DNA of 64,000 bases, taken from Brachynemurus nebulosus. Taxonomy: Eukaryota; Arthropoda; Insecta; Neuroptera; Myrmeleontidae. The stretch is from NCBI GenBank assembly GCA_035578155.1, contig JAPWDM010000006.1, positions 12,292,305 to 12,356,304 of the forward strand, read 5' to 3'. Position numbers and translations under genes: made by a program. The notes beneath the pieces are model-generated. The model had not been told where the DNA came from. It made no database searches and was given only the letters and a program-made list of their open reading frames with translations. Below, in pieces: positions 11,791-23,265 of this stretch. Each line of letters opens with the position of its first letter. The first letter of the stretch is position 1.

Positions 11791-12168
11791 ATAATAAATT
11801 GTTTCCGCGGCCCCTGAATATTTTTTGTGACCCGCACGGGCCCCGGCATTCAACACCACTAGACTATTTTTGTATTTTTGTATTTTTTCACTTTTTCCAA
11901 GCACTCTGGTAAACTTATCACTATACCTAACTGAGTGATGGTGGCTCATACTTTCGTGGCGGTAGTTTACCACTGATGTGACGGTGTTTCGAATGAGATT
12001 GTACATATTGGCATGGTAAAATTATCACTGCATACCGTTAATAGGTGTGTCGTCGTGTTCAATGTGTTTGTGTGTGCTTTATTATTCATTTAAACACACG
12101 ATGTGATGTGACTGATGTGATGTTATCATTGTCAATTTTTCCACGTACATACAAAACACACATTTAGA
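11791..12168. other. Non-coding DNA, moderately GC-rich in part
   Basis: 11810-11850 is relatively GC-rich (GCACGGGCCCCGGCATTC). No gene is recognised. Confidence 0.5.
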
Positions 12169-12354
12169 GACGTGAGTGGATGAAGGTGTTGTATGTAAGA
12201 TTTTTTTTTCTAAAAAGTCATTTATTGCCAAAATTTTGAAATAGCCTTTGCTAAAGTTAAATTAAAATTTGGTTTTATTAGGTTTTCAATAGCTTTGTAG
12301 AATGGGAAGTAGGTATATGTGAAATGTTACATAACACCTTCATCCACTCATGTC
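12169..12354. mobile_element. GACRTGAGTGGATGAAGG MITE, intact copy
   Basis: Terminal inverted repeats of about 30 bp begin GACGTGAGTGGATGAAGG and bound a 186-bp element. The related copy at 49332-49918 shares both ends and internal segments (GCTAAAGT, AATTTGGTTT) but has a further element inserted. I could not settle the target duplication or superfamily. Confidence 0.75.
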
Positions 12355-12884
12355 TTCATTTGTATGCTTTGTATAGATATTACAGGTGTTCGTCCATTAA
12401 TAACCATAACTAAATGATTTTACCAGCAGACTCACTACTTATTGGTGCTTATTTTGTCGTATATAGCTGATCAAAGTAATCTGTGAGATTATTTCTGAGA
12501 CTTATTTGGCCACACACAGTTTCGAACAGAAGCGGCATTGGTGAATCAGATAAATTTCGTAGTGGAAATATTAAGGATTATGTCTGTGGGTTGAAAAAAT
12601 TCATTCACAACTTGTGGGAAAAGTCGAAAGCGTTCAGGAAGCACCTGTTAAAGTTCTAGATCTGGTAGACAAAACGATTTGGTAGGTATGCTCGACCGGC
12701 TATGCTCGTCAAGGTTCGGTATTTGCAGTTTAGATACTGTCATAGTTTCCCTTCCAAAAGTATGATATCAACATTTGATGCAATTTCATTGTAGTACTTA
12801 ACATGTGGAGGCCTGTGCTATAAGACGAAAAATAGGGCTTGCGTGCAAAAAAAAGGAACATAAAAGCGCTTGTCCTTTCTATTT
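12355..12884. other. Non-coding DNA
   Basis: No frame, repeat or RNA is recognised. Confidence 0.5.
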
Positions 12885-13170
12885 TACTCCTGTTCTGAGA
12901 GATCCTTTGGGGGGTTCCAAAGCGGATCATCTGGGAACCAAACTGCCACCATTTCATTCAAGTGGATCCAATAGTTTCGAATTTATGCCACTTGAAGTGA
13001 TTTGTGGACTCATAGATGGACAAACAGACGGATCGACAGAAAGATATGAAACAAAAATTGTTCCGGAAGCTCTAAAACGTAAAATGCACGTGAAAATTTT
13101 CATTTTAAAAGGAAAATAATTTTGAAATTTCAATACAATGTTTTCGCTACTTTAGCAGTCTTGAAAGCAA
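12885..13170 (+). repeat. R3 interspersed repeat, 3' part
   Basis: It shares GGATCATCTGGGAACCAAAC, GAATTTATGCCACTTG, a GACAAACAGACGGATCGAC track, AAAATTGTTC-GGAAGCT and TTTTCGCTACTTTAGCAGTC with the other R3 copies. Confidence 0.6.
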
Positions 13171-13236
13171 AAAAATGAAGCTACAAAAGACTGTTGGACC
13201 AGTGGATGAAAAATTTTTTGTTTCTACAATAAAAAA

Positions 13237-13600
13237 TACCCCTGTCGCAACATTCTGCATAACCTAGCGAATTTCCGTTTATAAAAATTAGTTTTTCTCG
13301 GAAACTAGTTGACATAGAATAATAGTTTAAAGACGTTTTTTGAGTGATTTTTTCTCCTCGTTTGAATGGTGTACAAAAATGTCTCAAAAATTTTTTAATA
13401 AGGGGAAATTTTGGGAAAAAACTAATTTTTTCCACGAAAATTGCCAAAAAAACCATGTTTCGGGCATCGGACGTGCCTGGGTAACGAGCTCGTCCAACGG
13501 TTTGGGACGGATATTATTTTCGGTTTCTAGGGACCTCAAAATAAATTTCTGCCATAGTCCCGGGCTCAGATCGCGTTATGATAGTGGAAATTCGCTAAAA
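13237..13600 (+). repeat. R1 interspersed repeat, internally deleted
   Basis: R1 starts TACCCCTGTCGCAAC, then CCTAGCGAATTTCCG about 30 bp in, and ends GGAAATTCGCTAAAA. The internal TAGCGAATTTCC and its complement near the right end form an inverted repeat. This copy lacks the segment with the (TA)n locus. The 133-codon frame across it is a by-product of the repeat. Other copies are at 15426, 21836, 31131, 45387 and 55358. Confidence 0.7.
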
Positions 13601-15425
13601 ACTGAGATACAGATAGTGAATTTATCCTTTATTACACTTCTTGCCCTGCCACCCGGCGCCTACACCATCATATTTATCAGTAATAATAGAATGCCATTTA
13701 AAACGGATGTAATGCGCTTTGAAAGTTTCATCAAACACTAGGTATAAGTAAAAAAAAAAAAAATAGATAAACAGATCTATTACTATCATTATGTATTATC
13801 GCAACAAAATTTGTTTTATTTACTTAAGTAAGTTATTTTGTAAATTGTATTGACATTTGCAATTTGACTAGAATTTTAATGAGTTTCAATGAGTCCGGTC
13901 ATGGCATATATTACACCATTTTATTTGGGTCATATCGAAAGAGAATTCGAGAAATTAGTTCAAATAAGCGCGACTGAGAGATTCGAAGAACAAGTGGGTC
14001 ATTGGAATTGAGTACAACACGACAAACAGCAAAGAAGGAATTACTGTTATAAACATATGCAACGTGTTGAGGAGGAATGTGACCTCAATTTATTCGCCGC
14101 TGAACGTTTTACCGTAACATTAAATAATAATATCGTCAGTTTGAAATTGAGACTGAAATTGACAGTCACAGTCAGTCTTGGCGCGCAGTCGTAGCGCGTA
14201 GCGCGTAGCGCAACGCTGTAACGCACAGTGTATTGTTAAAGAATTTCCACTGTCACAGCTCACATACGTACGTAAAGAATTTCCCCCAATAGAAGAATCG
14301 AAGAACGGTCACGACATAAACGCAACAATTACATATTTCGGGGGGGCTCGATGCGACTTTATTGTATGAATGATTTACATACATGTGTGTATGTGTGGAG
14401 CTTTGTATTCAAAAACTAGTTTGTCCATACGATAAAGGTGTAATTCAATTAGTACGGGCGCCTGTACGACGCCCACAATGGTTTTAAAACTATAAACTGT
14501 AATTTATAAGTCAATTAACGAAAATACGAAAGCAAATATCTATTTAATTTTTATTGTCCAGAAGTTATATGGTCTATTCGCGTTTGGGTTTGCGGGCAAT
14601 GGTCTGGACGCTCGTACTGGTCGGATTGGACCTTAGAACTTTAAGTAGTGAGCAAGAAGTGAATCATATTTTCAAAGTGTTATAAGGAAAACTATCAACA
14701 AAAAACCAAATTTGAAAATGAAAAAAACTGTATTTTTCACAGTTTTCCCATGTATTAACGCTTTAAATGATTAAGACGAGTTAACTCGTTCTACAATATA
14801 GCGGCTCAAAATGCTGTGATATGTGTATATATATTCACTGGTATAGGTGCCGCCATCTGTGACAGATTTCCCGAAATACGGTATAATTCTAAATAATATT
14901 CAATTTTATCAACATAGTTTAGTATAATTTATTTCTAGGCTTTGTAACCTTATCTATTGTAATTATCACCATTGGCAATAAAAAGTCCGGCATGTTGAGA
15001 CAAAAAAGTTGTTTCATATGGTTGGTTTAAAAGTGTTAAGTCACGTCTAAAACCTTTTGATTGTGACGCCGATGTTTTGAAGAAAATCGATAACCTGCGA
15101 CATTTTAACAATTTTTCAAAATTTTAACAATTTAGGTTATTGAGTCACTAAACTGCGTAAATAATAAAAAAAATTTTACCTTTTAAATAATAGGGATTTT
15201 TGTATCACCTACTACCCAAGTTTCATCATTTTCATCAATAGAGTTTACAATAAGAATCGAAAAAAAAAAATGAAAATTTTTCGATCTTTGTTAGAAATGG
15301 CGACAATTCCAGAGCTATTAGATAAAATGTTATAAAATTTTGATAATTTTAATATCCAATAAATACATAGAATTATTTCGAGTTTGATATCATATTTCTA
15401 GACCCATACGGGCATTACTATCCGA
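13601..15425. other. AT-rich DNA with an R6 copy and a GC-rich patch
   Basis: At 14180-14225 a short tandem of GTAGCGC units and GC-rich sequence is seen. R6 lies at about 14450-14625: AGTACGGGCG on the left and, inverted, AGTACGAGCG on the right, with CACAATGGTTTTAAAAC inside. R6-like pieces recur at about 26009-26030 and 37010-37205. No gene is seen. Confidence 0.45.
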
Positions 15426-15550
15426 TTTTAGCGAATTTCCAGAATAGAATTCAGCTATTACAGCCACTGTTATGATGCGACTTTAGCCCGAGACTATATG
15501 GCAGAAATTTGTTTTGAGGTCCCCAGAAACCGAAAATAATGTTCACTAAA

Positions 15551-15634
<84 letters not shown>

Positions 15635-15863
15635 ATGCCGGATGCCAGGAACATGGTGTTTGTTCTTGCAGAAAATTAGTTTTTTGCCAAAATTTCCACT
15701 TATTCAAAAATTTTGTGAAATTTTTTTACACCATTTAAAAGAGGAGAAAAAACTACATAAGAAAAGTCTTTAAATTATTATTCTATATCAACTAGTTTTC
15801 GAGAAAAACTAATATTTATAAACGGAAATTCGCTATGTGATGCAGAATGCTGGGACAGGGGTA
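15426..15863 (-). repeat. R1 interspersed repeat with an expanded (TA)n array
   Basis: An inverted copy running from TTTTAGCGAATTTCC to the complement of the TACCCCTGTC end. A pure (TA)n array occupies about 15553-15630, at the internal position where other R1 copies have only a few TA units. Confidence 0.75.
15553..15630. repeat. (TA)n microsatellite inside R1
   Basis: About 39 TA units. Confidence 0.95.
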
Positions 15864-16039
15864 TTTTAATTTTCTGAGCTTTTCAGATCAAATAACGGAG
15901 AGGCTATAGAAGCTGTCCCCAGAGCCTCCACCATATGTAACATTAAAAATAATTGTAAATTTTTAACGTAACAAAAATTTTCGACAATTGTCGTTTGAAA
16001 TGCAACTCCACACACGTGTAATAGTGTGAGCATGTATGC

Positions 16040-16094
<55 letters not shown>

Positions 16095-16318
16095 CGCAAT
16101 TTGTGACGATGTACGTCGACGATGGACTTGTACGAGGAGGAGGCAGTAATAATGAACGCGGAGCGCGAGTAGTTTGGCCGATCGGGCCATCCACATAGCT
16201 ACCGCTTGCTTGCTTGCTGCCTTGACCATCGCGCTCGCCAGCCTCAGCAGCACAACACTATGAAGCTAACCAACAGCAGCTACAGGATGAACTATTTGAT
16301 AGTTTACATTTTTATGAG
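15864..16318. other. (GT)n microsatellite and GC-rich island
   Basis: A (GT)n run lies at 16045-16091. From 16110 to 16265 the sequence is unusually GC-rich for the window and contains four GCTT tetramers at about 16204-16217. It may be a regulatory island. The His-Thr frames here are microsatellite artefacts. Confidence 0.5.
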
Positions 16319-16502
16319 TTAAAAATCACAAAGTAACTGTTTCTCGCATTGGAGAGAGTACTAATACAACACATAAGTGATTGAATGGTTTCTGTATGGG
16401 TCGTTGGTGTAATGGTGAGCATGCCTGACTAGTTATCGGGAGATCCGGGGTTCGATTCCCGGTCGATCTTAATAATTTTTTTAATCACTTTGTGATTTTT
16501 AA
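16319..16502. mobile_element. Inverted-repeat element carrying a tRNA-like sequence
   Basis: A perfect 16-bp inverted repeat, TTAAAAATCACAAAGT (16319-16334) and its complement (16487-16502), encloses a tRNA-like sequence. An inner pair, AAGTGATT (about 16374) and AATCACTT (16483-16490), brackets it more tightly. TTTACAT occurs just outside the right arm and about 10 bp before the left arm, so a target duplication is possible but not clean. The 62220-62400 segment has the same size and plan with different sequence. Confidence 0.55.
16399..16471 (+). pseudogene. tRNA-like sequence with Pol III A and B boxes
   Basis: The A box is TGGTGTAATGG and the B box is an exact GGTTCGATTCC. An acceptor stem of six pairs with one T-T mismatch, a D-arm like that of tRNA-Glu, an anticodon stem CCTGA/TCGGG and a T-stem with one G-G mismatch can be drawn. 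The anticodon loop CTAGTTA would place AGT (Thr) at positions 34-36, but position 37 is T rather than a purine. A run of seven T at about 16475-16482 could terminate Pol III. The mismatches and the inverted-repeat setting argue for a tRNA-derived element, not a working tRNA gene. Confidence 0.6.
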
Positions 16503-17334
16503 TTTACATGTGGTTTTTGGTCATACTATACCAAAGAAATCGAGTGCTTAAAAGTTTCAGTTTAGCTGTTTTAACGATAAGTGAACATATGAATACTGCG
16601 TATGTTGAAATGCCAACAAAAGTTTGTCATACGTAGAAATGTCTCACAAGTCCTCGATAATATTTGAAATTGCAAAAATTTTTATGAGGGCTAAACTATA
16701 GTTGTTTTGGATTGAATCAAAAAATTGTTTGGATAAATGTTGTAGCTACTGTTGAGGGCATTCGATTGATACATTTCGGAGCTTAATAGCTCCGGTCATC
16801 TTTAAGATATGATACAAATTTTCATTTTACTAAATGGAACACTATATTTAATCGTTGATAAAAATTAGCCATTAGAACAACATGAAACGAAAAATAACGA
16901 AATAAAAACTTTCTTCGCGCCGAATTTTTAACGACTTTGCTCAAACTAGGTCTATAAGCTACGGATAAATAATTCGTAGAATAGTAGCCAAGCAGAAGTT
17001 GTCCTTATACTATACAGGTAGACAAAATAGAAATTTTAAGCTAGGTACACCTTAAAGGACCAAACAGACCGGTCTGTGCTATCGTAACACCATCGCAACT
17101 TGACCGAATTTTGACGCGTGGCACAATATACATTGCTCAATTGGACATTCACACCAATTCGGTCAAATTGTAAAACTATTTAGGTAAAATCCAACAAAAA
17201 CGAAAAATACGACAAAATAGGTAATTATATAACATAATTAAAGTCAAGTAGATATTGGTTTTGGACAAAAAAAATTTAATAAATGTTTTTGTTAGTTTGT
17301 TGTGTTTTGCTCTTTTACGCCAAGTTGTATATAA
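16503..17334. other. AT-rich non-coding DNA with a small palindrome
   Basis: An 11-bp inverted repeat, TTGACCGAATT with AATTCGGTCAA, spans about 17100-17167. No gene is seen. Confidence 0.5.
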
Positions 17335-17844
17335 TTACCTACGATTTTTGAATTTTTTTTTTTCGTACTGAACTGCAACTTTGCAAGTTATATATGACTT
17401 CTGCCATGCCTCTTTAACACGACGTTGCCAAATGTTGTCAGATTTGGTGCCAGTAACACTTTTCTTAATCATTTTGAAATTTTGTATAGGTACGTGTTTA
17501 AGCAGATTTACCTGCTTGTCAAGCAAAATTTTAGAATTTTTAGCATCATTTTTCATTGAAATATATAGCAAATACAGGGCCGGATCTAGAACGGGGACAT
17601 CGGGGGAACGTGTCCCCCTCCCCTGCAAGATTTTAGAGGCGCTAAAAAACGTAAGATGAGGAGTGCCAACAGCAAAGTTTGCTTTCTCCCCCCCCCCCCG
17701 CCCCTTCGTAACAACTGCGGGTTCGGTCTCGAGCAAATATAATCTATTTCCTATAGGAGTAGGTACATGCATTTTTTTCTGTAATAGGTTTTCCCAATCG
17801 ACATGAAACTTCAAGGGGATTTTTTTGATTCTGATATTCATCAT
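17335..17844 (-). pseudogene. Unrecognised ORF interrupted in frame by a hAT-like MITE
   Basis: This is the longest open frame in the window (169 codons, ATG at 17844). Its middle third is the hAT-like element at 17575-17731 plus one copy of its 8-bp target duplication. Together these are 165 bp, or 55 codons, so the frame was not shifted. Without the insert the frame would be about 114 codons. Its C-terminal part is Lys-rich with several Trp and Gln (SDNIWQRRVKEAWQKSY), which looks more protein-like than most frames here. I do not recognise the family. It could be a transposase or other ORF remnant, or chance. Confidence 0.3.
17575..17731. mobile_element. hAT-like MITE inside an ORF
   Basis: The left end is CAGGGCCGGATC and the right end a degenerate TCGGTCTCG. 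A perfect 8-bp direct repeat, AGCAAATA, flanks it (17567-17574 and 17732-17739). The interior is GC-rich with a C run. The terminal repeats are weak, so the call rests mainly on the duplication and the CAGGG start. Confidence 0.65.
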
Positions 17845-18099
17845 TTTGGTTCTAGGAACTCGAAGTCCTTAAAAAAGTTGATTCTAAAAAACTTGGAGGT
17901 TTTGAAAGTTTGGTAATTCTGTTCTTAGATGCCCCCTTCTGTAGACAGGAAGAGGAATTTAGTCACAAATTAAATGGCAACTCGTAAATAATTCAGCCTG
18001 TACGTACAAGAGATGAAGAAGAAGAAGTAGATTCTTCATGTACATACATACATACTTCTTCTCTACTACATACTTAATACTTGGGTATGTACGTACTCT
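17845..18099. other. Non-coding DNA with a CATA-rich stretch
   Basis: TACATACATACATAC lies near 18041-18055. Nothing else is recognised. Confidence 0.5.
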
Positions 18100-18440
18100 G
18101 CGAGTAGTGGTGAGTGTCTCAGCAGCGGTTGGAAGTCGTTGCCCTTTTCCGTCTGGTGGTCTGGTGGCCGGGCAGCGCTGGGCCGCCCCGCCGCACTCTC
18201 TACGGCTACACCTGCCACGGCTCTACGGTCCTCGTAGCCGCTCTGGTACCACTTTGCGTTTCAGTTGTGATCAACAATAGAGAACAGAACGTGCTCGCTG
18301 CTCGCTGCCTAACGAACTCGTTGCGATCGTCCCCAAAGCCGATGGATGCACGGCGCAGTGTCGATCTGTCGAAATGTGTACAAGTTTAACAACTGACAAT
18401 AATACAACAACACATACGTTGCGTATTTAATTTTTCACGC
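18100..18440 (+). promoter_or_regulatory. GC-rich island, candidate promoter or 5' exon
   Basis: This is the most GC-rich block of its size in the window, with sharp AT-rich edges. TCAGTTGT at about 18266 fits the insect initiator consensus TCAKTY, and ACGTG lies about 27 bases downstream. Two frames stay open across the block, but the residues are low-complexity (Arg, Pro, Leu, Ser), as expected from GC-rich DNA. It could be a promoter with a non-coding first exon, or an enhancer. Confidence 0.3.
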
Positions 18441-19280
18441 GGTGCTCGAAAGAAAACGTTGGTATTGTTACGAAAATAGACACTGGGTACTACACTATTT
18501 GGCGTGGTGGTGCTTGCGATTGAGGGCCCCCCGATTAACGCGCGTTGTTGTTTGTTGTGTTTGAGCGTATTGTTGAGCGTTGATAACAGTATTTTGCTCC
18601 AATTTTTTTTTTTTTATTTCCACCAATCATAAATAATAATAATAGTTGTGGTTGTGTTTCCACATTTTTGTTTTTTTTTTTTTTTTTGGCTGGCTGGCTG
18701 GCTGGGTGGTTGTTTTTTGTTTTTTTTTGTTAGTTTTTTGTTATTTGTTGATGTTTTTTTGTTTTTTTGTTAAATATGCGGTTTTTAAACTGTGCCGTTG
18801 TTAATAATTACGCAATTGGTTTATTATAATTGAGACATTTTTTGTGAATGAATTTCGTTTGCGCCGGGATTTCGGGACAGCGGGAGGGCAGGGTAATCAG
18901 CCACCACGTGACGTGGTGATATCACTCGTTGCTTCTACCTGCAGCTATACCGCAGAGTATTTTTTTGTACGTGTTATTTGATGTGGTGTTACATATTTAA
19001 ATGCTATGTTGCGTAGTTTTTCGATTTGCTAGTGCTCTTCTTGGATTATTTTGTGGTCGTTTGCGGCAATTTAACAGGTTGGTACATTTTTGATCTGTTT
19101 GTTCATCCACAGGCACTGTCTTAAATATTTATTACCTTATATATATTTTTTTTAATGTGTGTATGTAATATTGTAGTATTAGTTGGACTAACTGACTGAT
19201 TGGCTTGCTATAAGTGCTGACCAGAGAGTTGGCTAGTGGTCAGTCAGTCAGTCAGTCAGTCATATGTAGATGACGTACCC
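18441..19280. other. Low-complexity flank of the GC-rich island
   Basis: Long T runs interrupted by G occur at 18600-18780. A (GGCT)n repeat lies at about 18689-18704 and a (GTCA)n repeat at about 19240-19262. Transcribed 5' untranslated or intronic sequence is possible, but no exon can be defined. Confidence 0.4.
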
Positions 19281-21835
19281 CGGTCCCCGGTGATGTGTAT
19301 GTACACATAATTAAAAATCCTTTCAAACGCGCCAATCATTAAAGGTTATTACTATTTGACATTCAAGGGCACCTCGTGGAGATTCGAACATATCTCATTT
19401 TGCTATGTGTGTAATTTTGTATACATATTTAAATCAGATCGATTTTAAAATATTTTGCACTGAACTGTTTTAATTAAAATTGAGTTTCGTAAAAAAAATT
19501 GTTGTATAAATTATACCTACTGTTATTTTGATATAAATTTTACATATTTGTGGCTTAATTAAGTCTTAAAGTTTCTGAAACTTTAACAATTAACGATTAT
19601 TTTCATCGTTTTGTCTAGGAAAAGAGAGAAACTCTCGGTTCCTGGAGAAGCATTATCAAAAAAAACATTTTTAAACTGAAAATTTTAGAATATTTACATA
19701 CAATAAGCGCAAAATTTACTCTAAATCAAACTTGTTTCTTCCGTTTTTTAAGAAAAGTTTTAATTTCCCGCGGCTAAGCCGGGTAAAATCTGGGTACAAA
19801 TTTTGCAAATTGTATGGGGATATTCTTGATTGAAGGTTTATATTTGGATCAGAGATTTCGGTACTATAAATATTCCCTTTAAATAAATGCTCCCTGAACC
19901 CACTAAAATCCACCCCTATTTCAACTTATTCTAGATTTTGATAAAATTTTTGCACAAAAACATGAAATAAGATTCTTATGTAAATTTTAAAAGAAAATTC
20001 TGATATCGTGGAAAGGATATCAGAAGCTCGTTAATATCCAAAAAGAAAATTAATGACAGTTCTTTTAAATGGTAAATTTTTTGTGAAAATGGTTGAGATT
20101 ATCCATTCAATATAATTGGGTTTCGTAGTTTTTTATTACTTACATACATAATTGTATTGGATTACTAAAATTGGATGTTCCGGTAACTGATAGGTTGTCA
20201 ATATTTTGACAAAGTCAAACCAGAACACACCCAAATATGACTTTTACCTCCTCTATAATTTTTTAGGGATAAATAGGAGATATAAAAGATGATTTTTGTA
20301 ACAAATTAACTAAATTTTAAGTTATTTCGCCTTAGAGATTTTTATCGCTTGGTTTTCTGTCTTTTTGGGCCCATAACTTATTTGATTATTGATTTCTCGC
20401 TAAAAAAGTTTCTAATAAAAGTCACAATTAATCCGATTATTTATTTAAACCGTCCTATAACACCACGAGTCCCGAAAAACTAAGTTTTACTCTCATGGAA
20501 ATCGTTCCTACGAATTCTAGGAAAAAAAGGCTACCTAATCAAAACGTCACTTACTGAGCTACTATTGAAAATTCCGAGACAAATTCGGCAAAACTGGGAC
20601 GTGTGGCCACCTTAGTGATAGATCATTTTTTAAATGCCGAATAAAATTCAAATTTAAATGTTTTTGAAAAAAATATACCGCTTATAACCACGACTTTCCC
20701 ACGGTATTATAGCGTAATACCGTGGATCATAAAGGATTAATCTAAAATTCAAACAAATTTGAGTATTTATTACAAAAAATAGGTTCATAATGAGTTAATA
20801 TGTTGTTGGGTTTCGTTTCTATTCATTCATTGATGTCTCTCTGCTGTAGCCTGTAAAAATGTTGCCCCACGTGAATGAATTTAACGGTCACCGGGCAAAT
20901 TTTTGCGCGACCAAGTTCGTGATCATGGGAACTTTTTAGTCCGTAACCGTCAGCGAACACAATGCATGCTATAAAAGTATTTTAATACTGTAATTAACAA
21001 TTATAATTACTGCTGTTTATACTACTCGATAATTCTTTTAATTAATTAGGTTACATAATACCATTTTTTTATGGTTACCGTGAACAATATCGTGTATTTT
21101 TATGCTCTCTAGGGTTCCGTAGCTTAAATGGGAAAATCTAATCCTTATAAGATCATTTTTGTAACGTCTGTTTGTCTGTTACAGGGGTTGTAGTCGAAAA
21201 CTATTGGAAATTTGGTATAATGTTAGGTTTTGATTAGAAAATGTGGGATCAGTTTGGTCCAAAAAAAGTTTTAATTAATAGATCGTAGGGGGCATGATTT
21301 GAAAACACTACCTCGAAAGATTCTAATTTATTTTTTTTAATGGCATACCTCAAAATTTACTAGAAATGACCGTTACCCCCCTGATCTCCTAGATTTTCAA
21401 AGCTAAACTTTTTCGCTGTGTCATAGATTGCCGGAAAACCACGGGTTTTTTCGACAGTATAATAGTTATAGTGAAATACAAGCTAACGCAATCCTGCTTG
21501 TTAATGAAGTTGTTCAGAAAATTAATCTATAATCTAAGACGCCACTCACATCATTATTTTTATAAAGTTTATTTATTGTGTAAGTGGAGAACAAGAAAAT
21601 TACATTCAATCTGTCGGTCCTTAAGTAGGTAGTAGTGCCTAATGGAAGAAAGTGCTTGGAAGGATAAAATTGGTGGAAGCGCAGACTGTAGCTTTTATTT
21701 TTAAACCTTTATAGTCTTTGAACCTCGGAATATTCTTTAAATGTTTTGACCGGAGTGGATAGACTGTTTGTACAAAAGTTTAGTATTTAGAAGTCTTAGA
21801 ACAAATTTTGTATCTTAATACCCGAAAATAAAAAG
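19281..21835. other. AT-rich DNA with one hairpin and one interspersed repeat
   Basis: A perfect 11-bp hairpin, CCACGGTATTA and its complement with a TAGCG loop, sits at 20699-20725. At about 21112-21260 lies a repeat with AGGGTTCCGTAGC and a GTCTGTTTGTCTGTTACAG track, a style common in insect interspersed repeats. No gene is seen. Confidence 0.45.
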
Positions 21836-22270
21836 TATCCCTATCGCAGCATCCTGCATAACCTAGTGAATTTCCGTTTACAAAAAATATTAGTTTTTCT
21901 TGGAAATTAGTTGACATAGAATAATAGTTTAAAGACCTTTTCTGTGTGATTTCTTCTCCCCGTTTCAATGGTGTAAACAATGTCGCACAAAAATTTTTGA
22001 ATAAGGGGAAATTTTGGCAAGCAACTAATTTCTTTTCACGAATGTTCCGGGCATCGGACGTGTCTGGTTAACGAACACGTCCAACGGTTTGGGATTTTCA
22101 ATATTGTCACTAAATTTCGTAAAAGTGGGACATTTCGTTCGAGAGTTATCGTGCGGTATTATTGTCGGTTTCTAGGGACCTCAGAACAAATTTCTACCAT
22201 AGTCCCGGGTTCCAGTCGCGTATGACAGTGGCTGTAATAGCTGAATTCCATTCTCTGGAAATTCGCAAAA
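21836..22270 (+). repeat. R1 interspersed repeat
   Basis: It runs from TATCCCTATCGCAG to GGAAATTCGCAAAAA and lacks the (TA)n segment. It shares CGGGCATCGGACGTGTCTGG and TTTCTAGGGACCTCA with the other copies. Confidence 0.7.
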
Positions 22271-23257
22271 AAATATACGGTTTAACTTTAGTTATTTATA
22301 TTTATATATACGCTGTTAAATAAGTCTTGTATTGTACTCGTATATTTGTTGTTTTAAAAGGATGATAAGCAGTATGGGCGTGGCCTATGTAAAATAATTG
22401 AGTGTGAAATTACAGGGGGAGGTCCGCGGGACCCACGTCACGTATGATAAATTGTTTTATACTTCAATTTTTTTTTTGTAAATAACAACAGAAAAACAAT
22501 AGCGAAACAATTACTACTTGGGTTTTAAAGCGCGACAAACCAACAGGCCATATCTAAATGGTTTTGTGTTCGAAAGTGAGGCTGCAGATAATTTTGACAA
22601 TAACATAACAATTTAGTAATAAAATGATATGTCAACAGATTTATTATAAAATCGGGGAATGAAAGGTTTGTTCCAACAAACACTGGAATTTTCACTACCG
22701 TCCAATGGGGTGGCATTGATAATCGGGGGTGAGATTGTTCACTAAATCAAATTTTTTTTAAATTGAATATAGCGTTAGAACTATAGTTAAGAATGCGATT
22801 TCCCCGACCGATAATGGAAGAAATAAGACGGCTGAAAATACCCTGTACACGTCAAGTTCAGCAGTTCCATATATTTAAAAAAAATATAGTGTATTAAGAA
22901 AGTCGTATTTTTGGGTGAAAGTCAACTTTTAAAACTTTATCTGATAAGTCAAAATCTAAACACATTTTTTATATTTTAATAAAATACACATAATTGTTGA
23001 TGCTTTGTAACCATCACGTGCTTGGCTGTACATAATCAGTTCAGTATTTTTTGTCATATTGGACGTATTATTGCGTGGGGTGAGATTGTTCACTCATTTT
23101 ATTGAAAGATTAATTGCGTATAGCTGTATACGATGTATCTGACCATGTTTTATACTCTTTAAAACTGTTAAAATTTATTATAAGCATCAAACAAACTTTT
23201 TTACAATAAGAATTTTTTTGAAAATTTAAAAAAAGTGGTGGTCAAACAATTTTTATA
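22271..23257. other. Non-coding DNA with a spaced direct repeat
   Basis: GGGGTGAGATTGTTCACT occurs at about 22726 and again at 23078 in the same orientation, about 352 bp apart. No ORF is seen. Confidence 0.5.
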
Positions 23258-23265
23258 CTCTTAAT

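Noticed and set aside
13340..13741. 133-codon plus-strand frame
   Set aside because: It overlaps an R1 copy and runs into unrelated flank; other R1 copies do not keep the frame.
15866..16253. Three overlapping minus-strand frames rich in His-Thr or similar
   Set aside because: They are translations of the (GT)n microsatellite and its GC-rich flank.
16399..16471. Functional tRNA-Thr(AGT) gene
   Set aside because: Acceptor and T-stem mismatches, T at position 37 and an inverted-repeat setting make a working tRNA unlikely.
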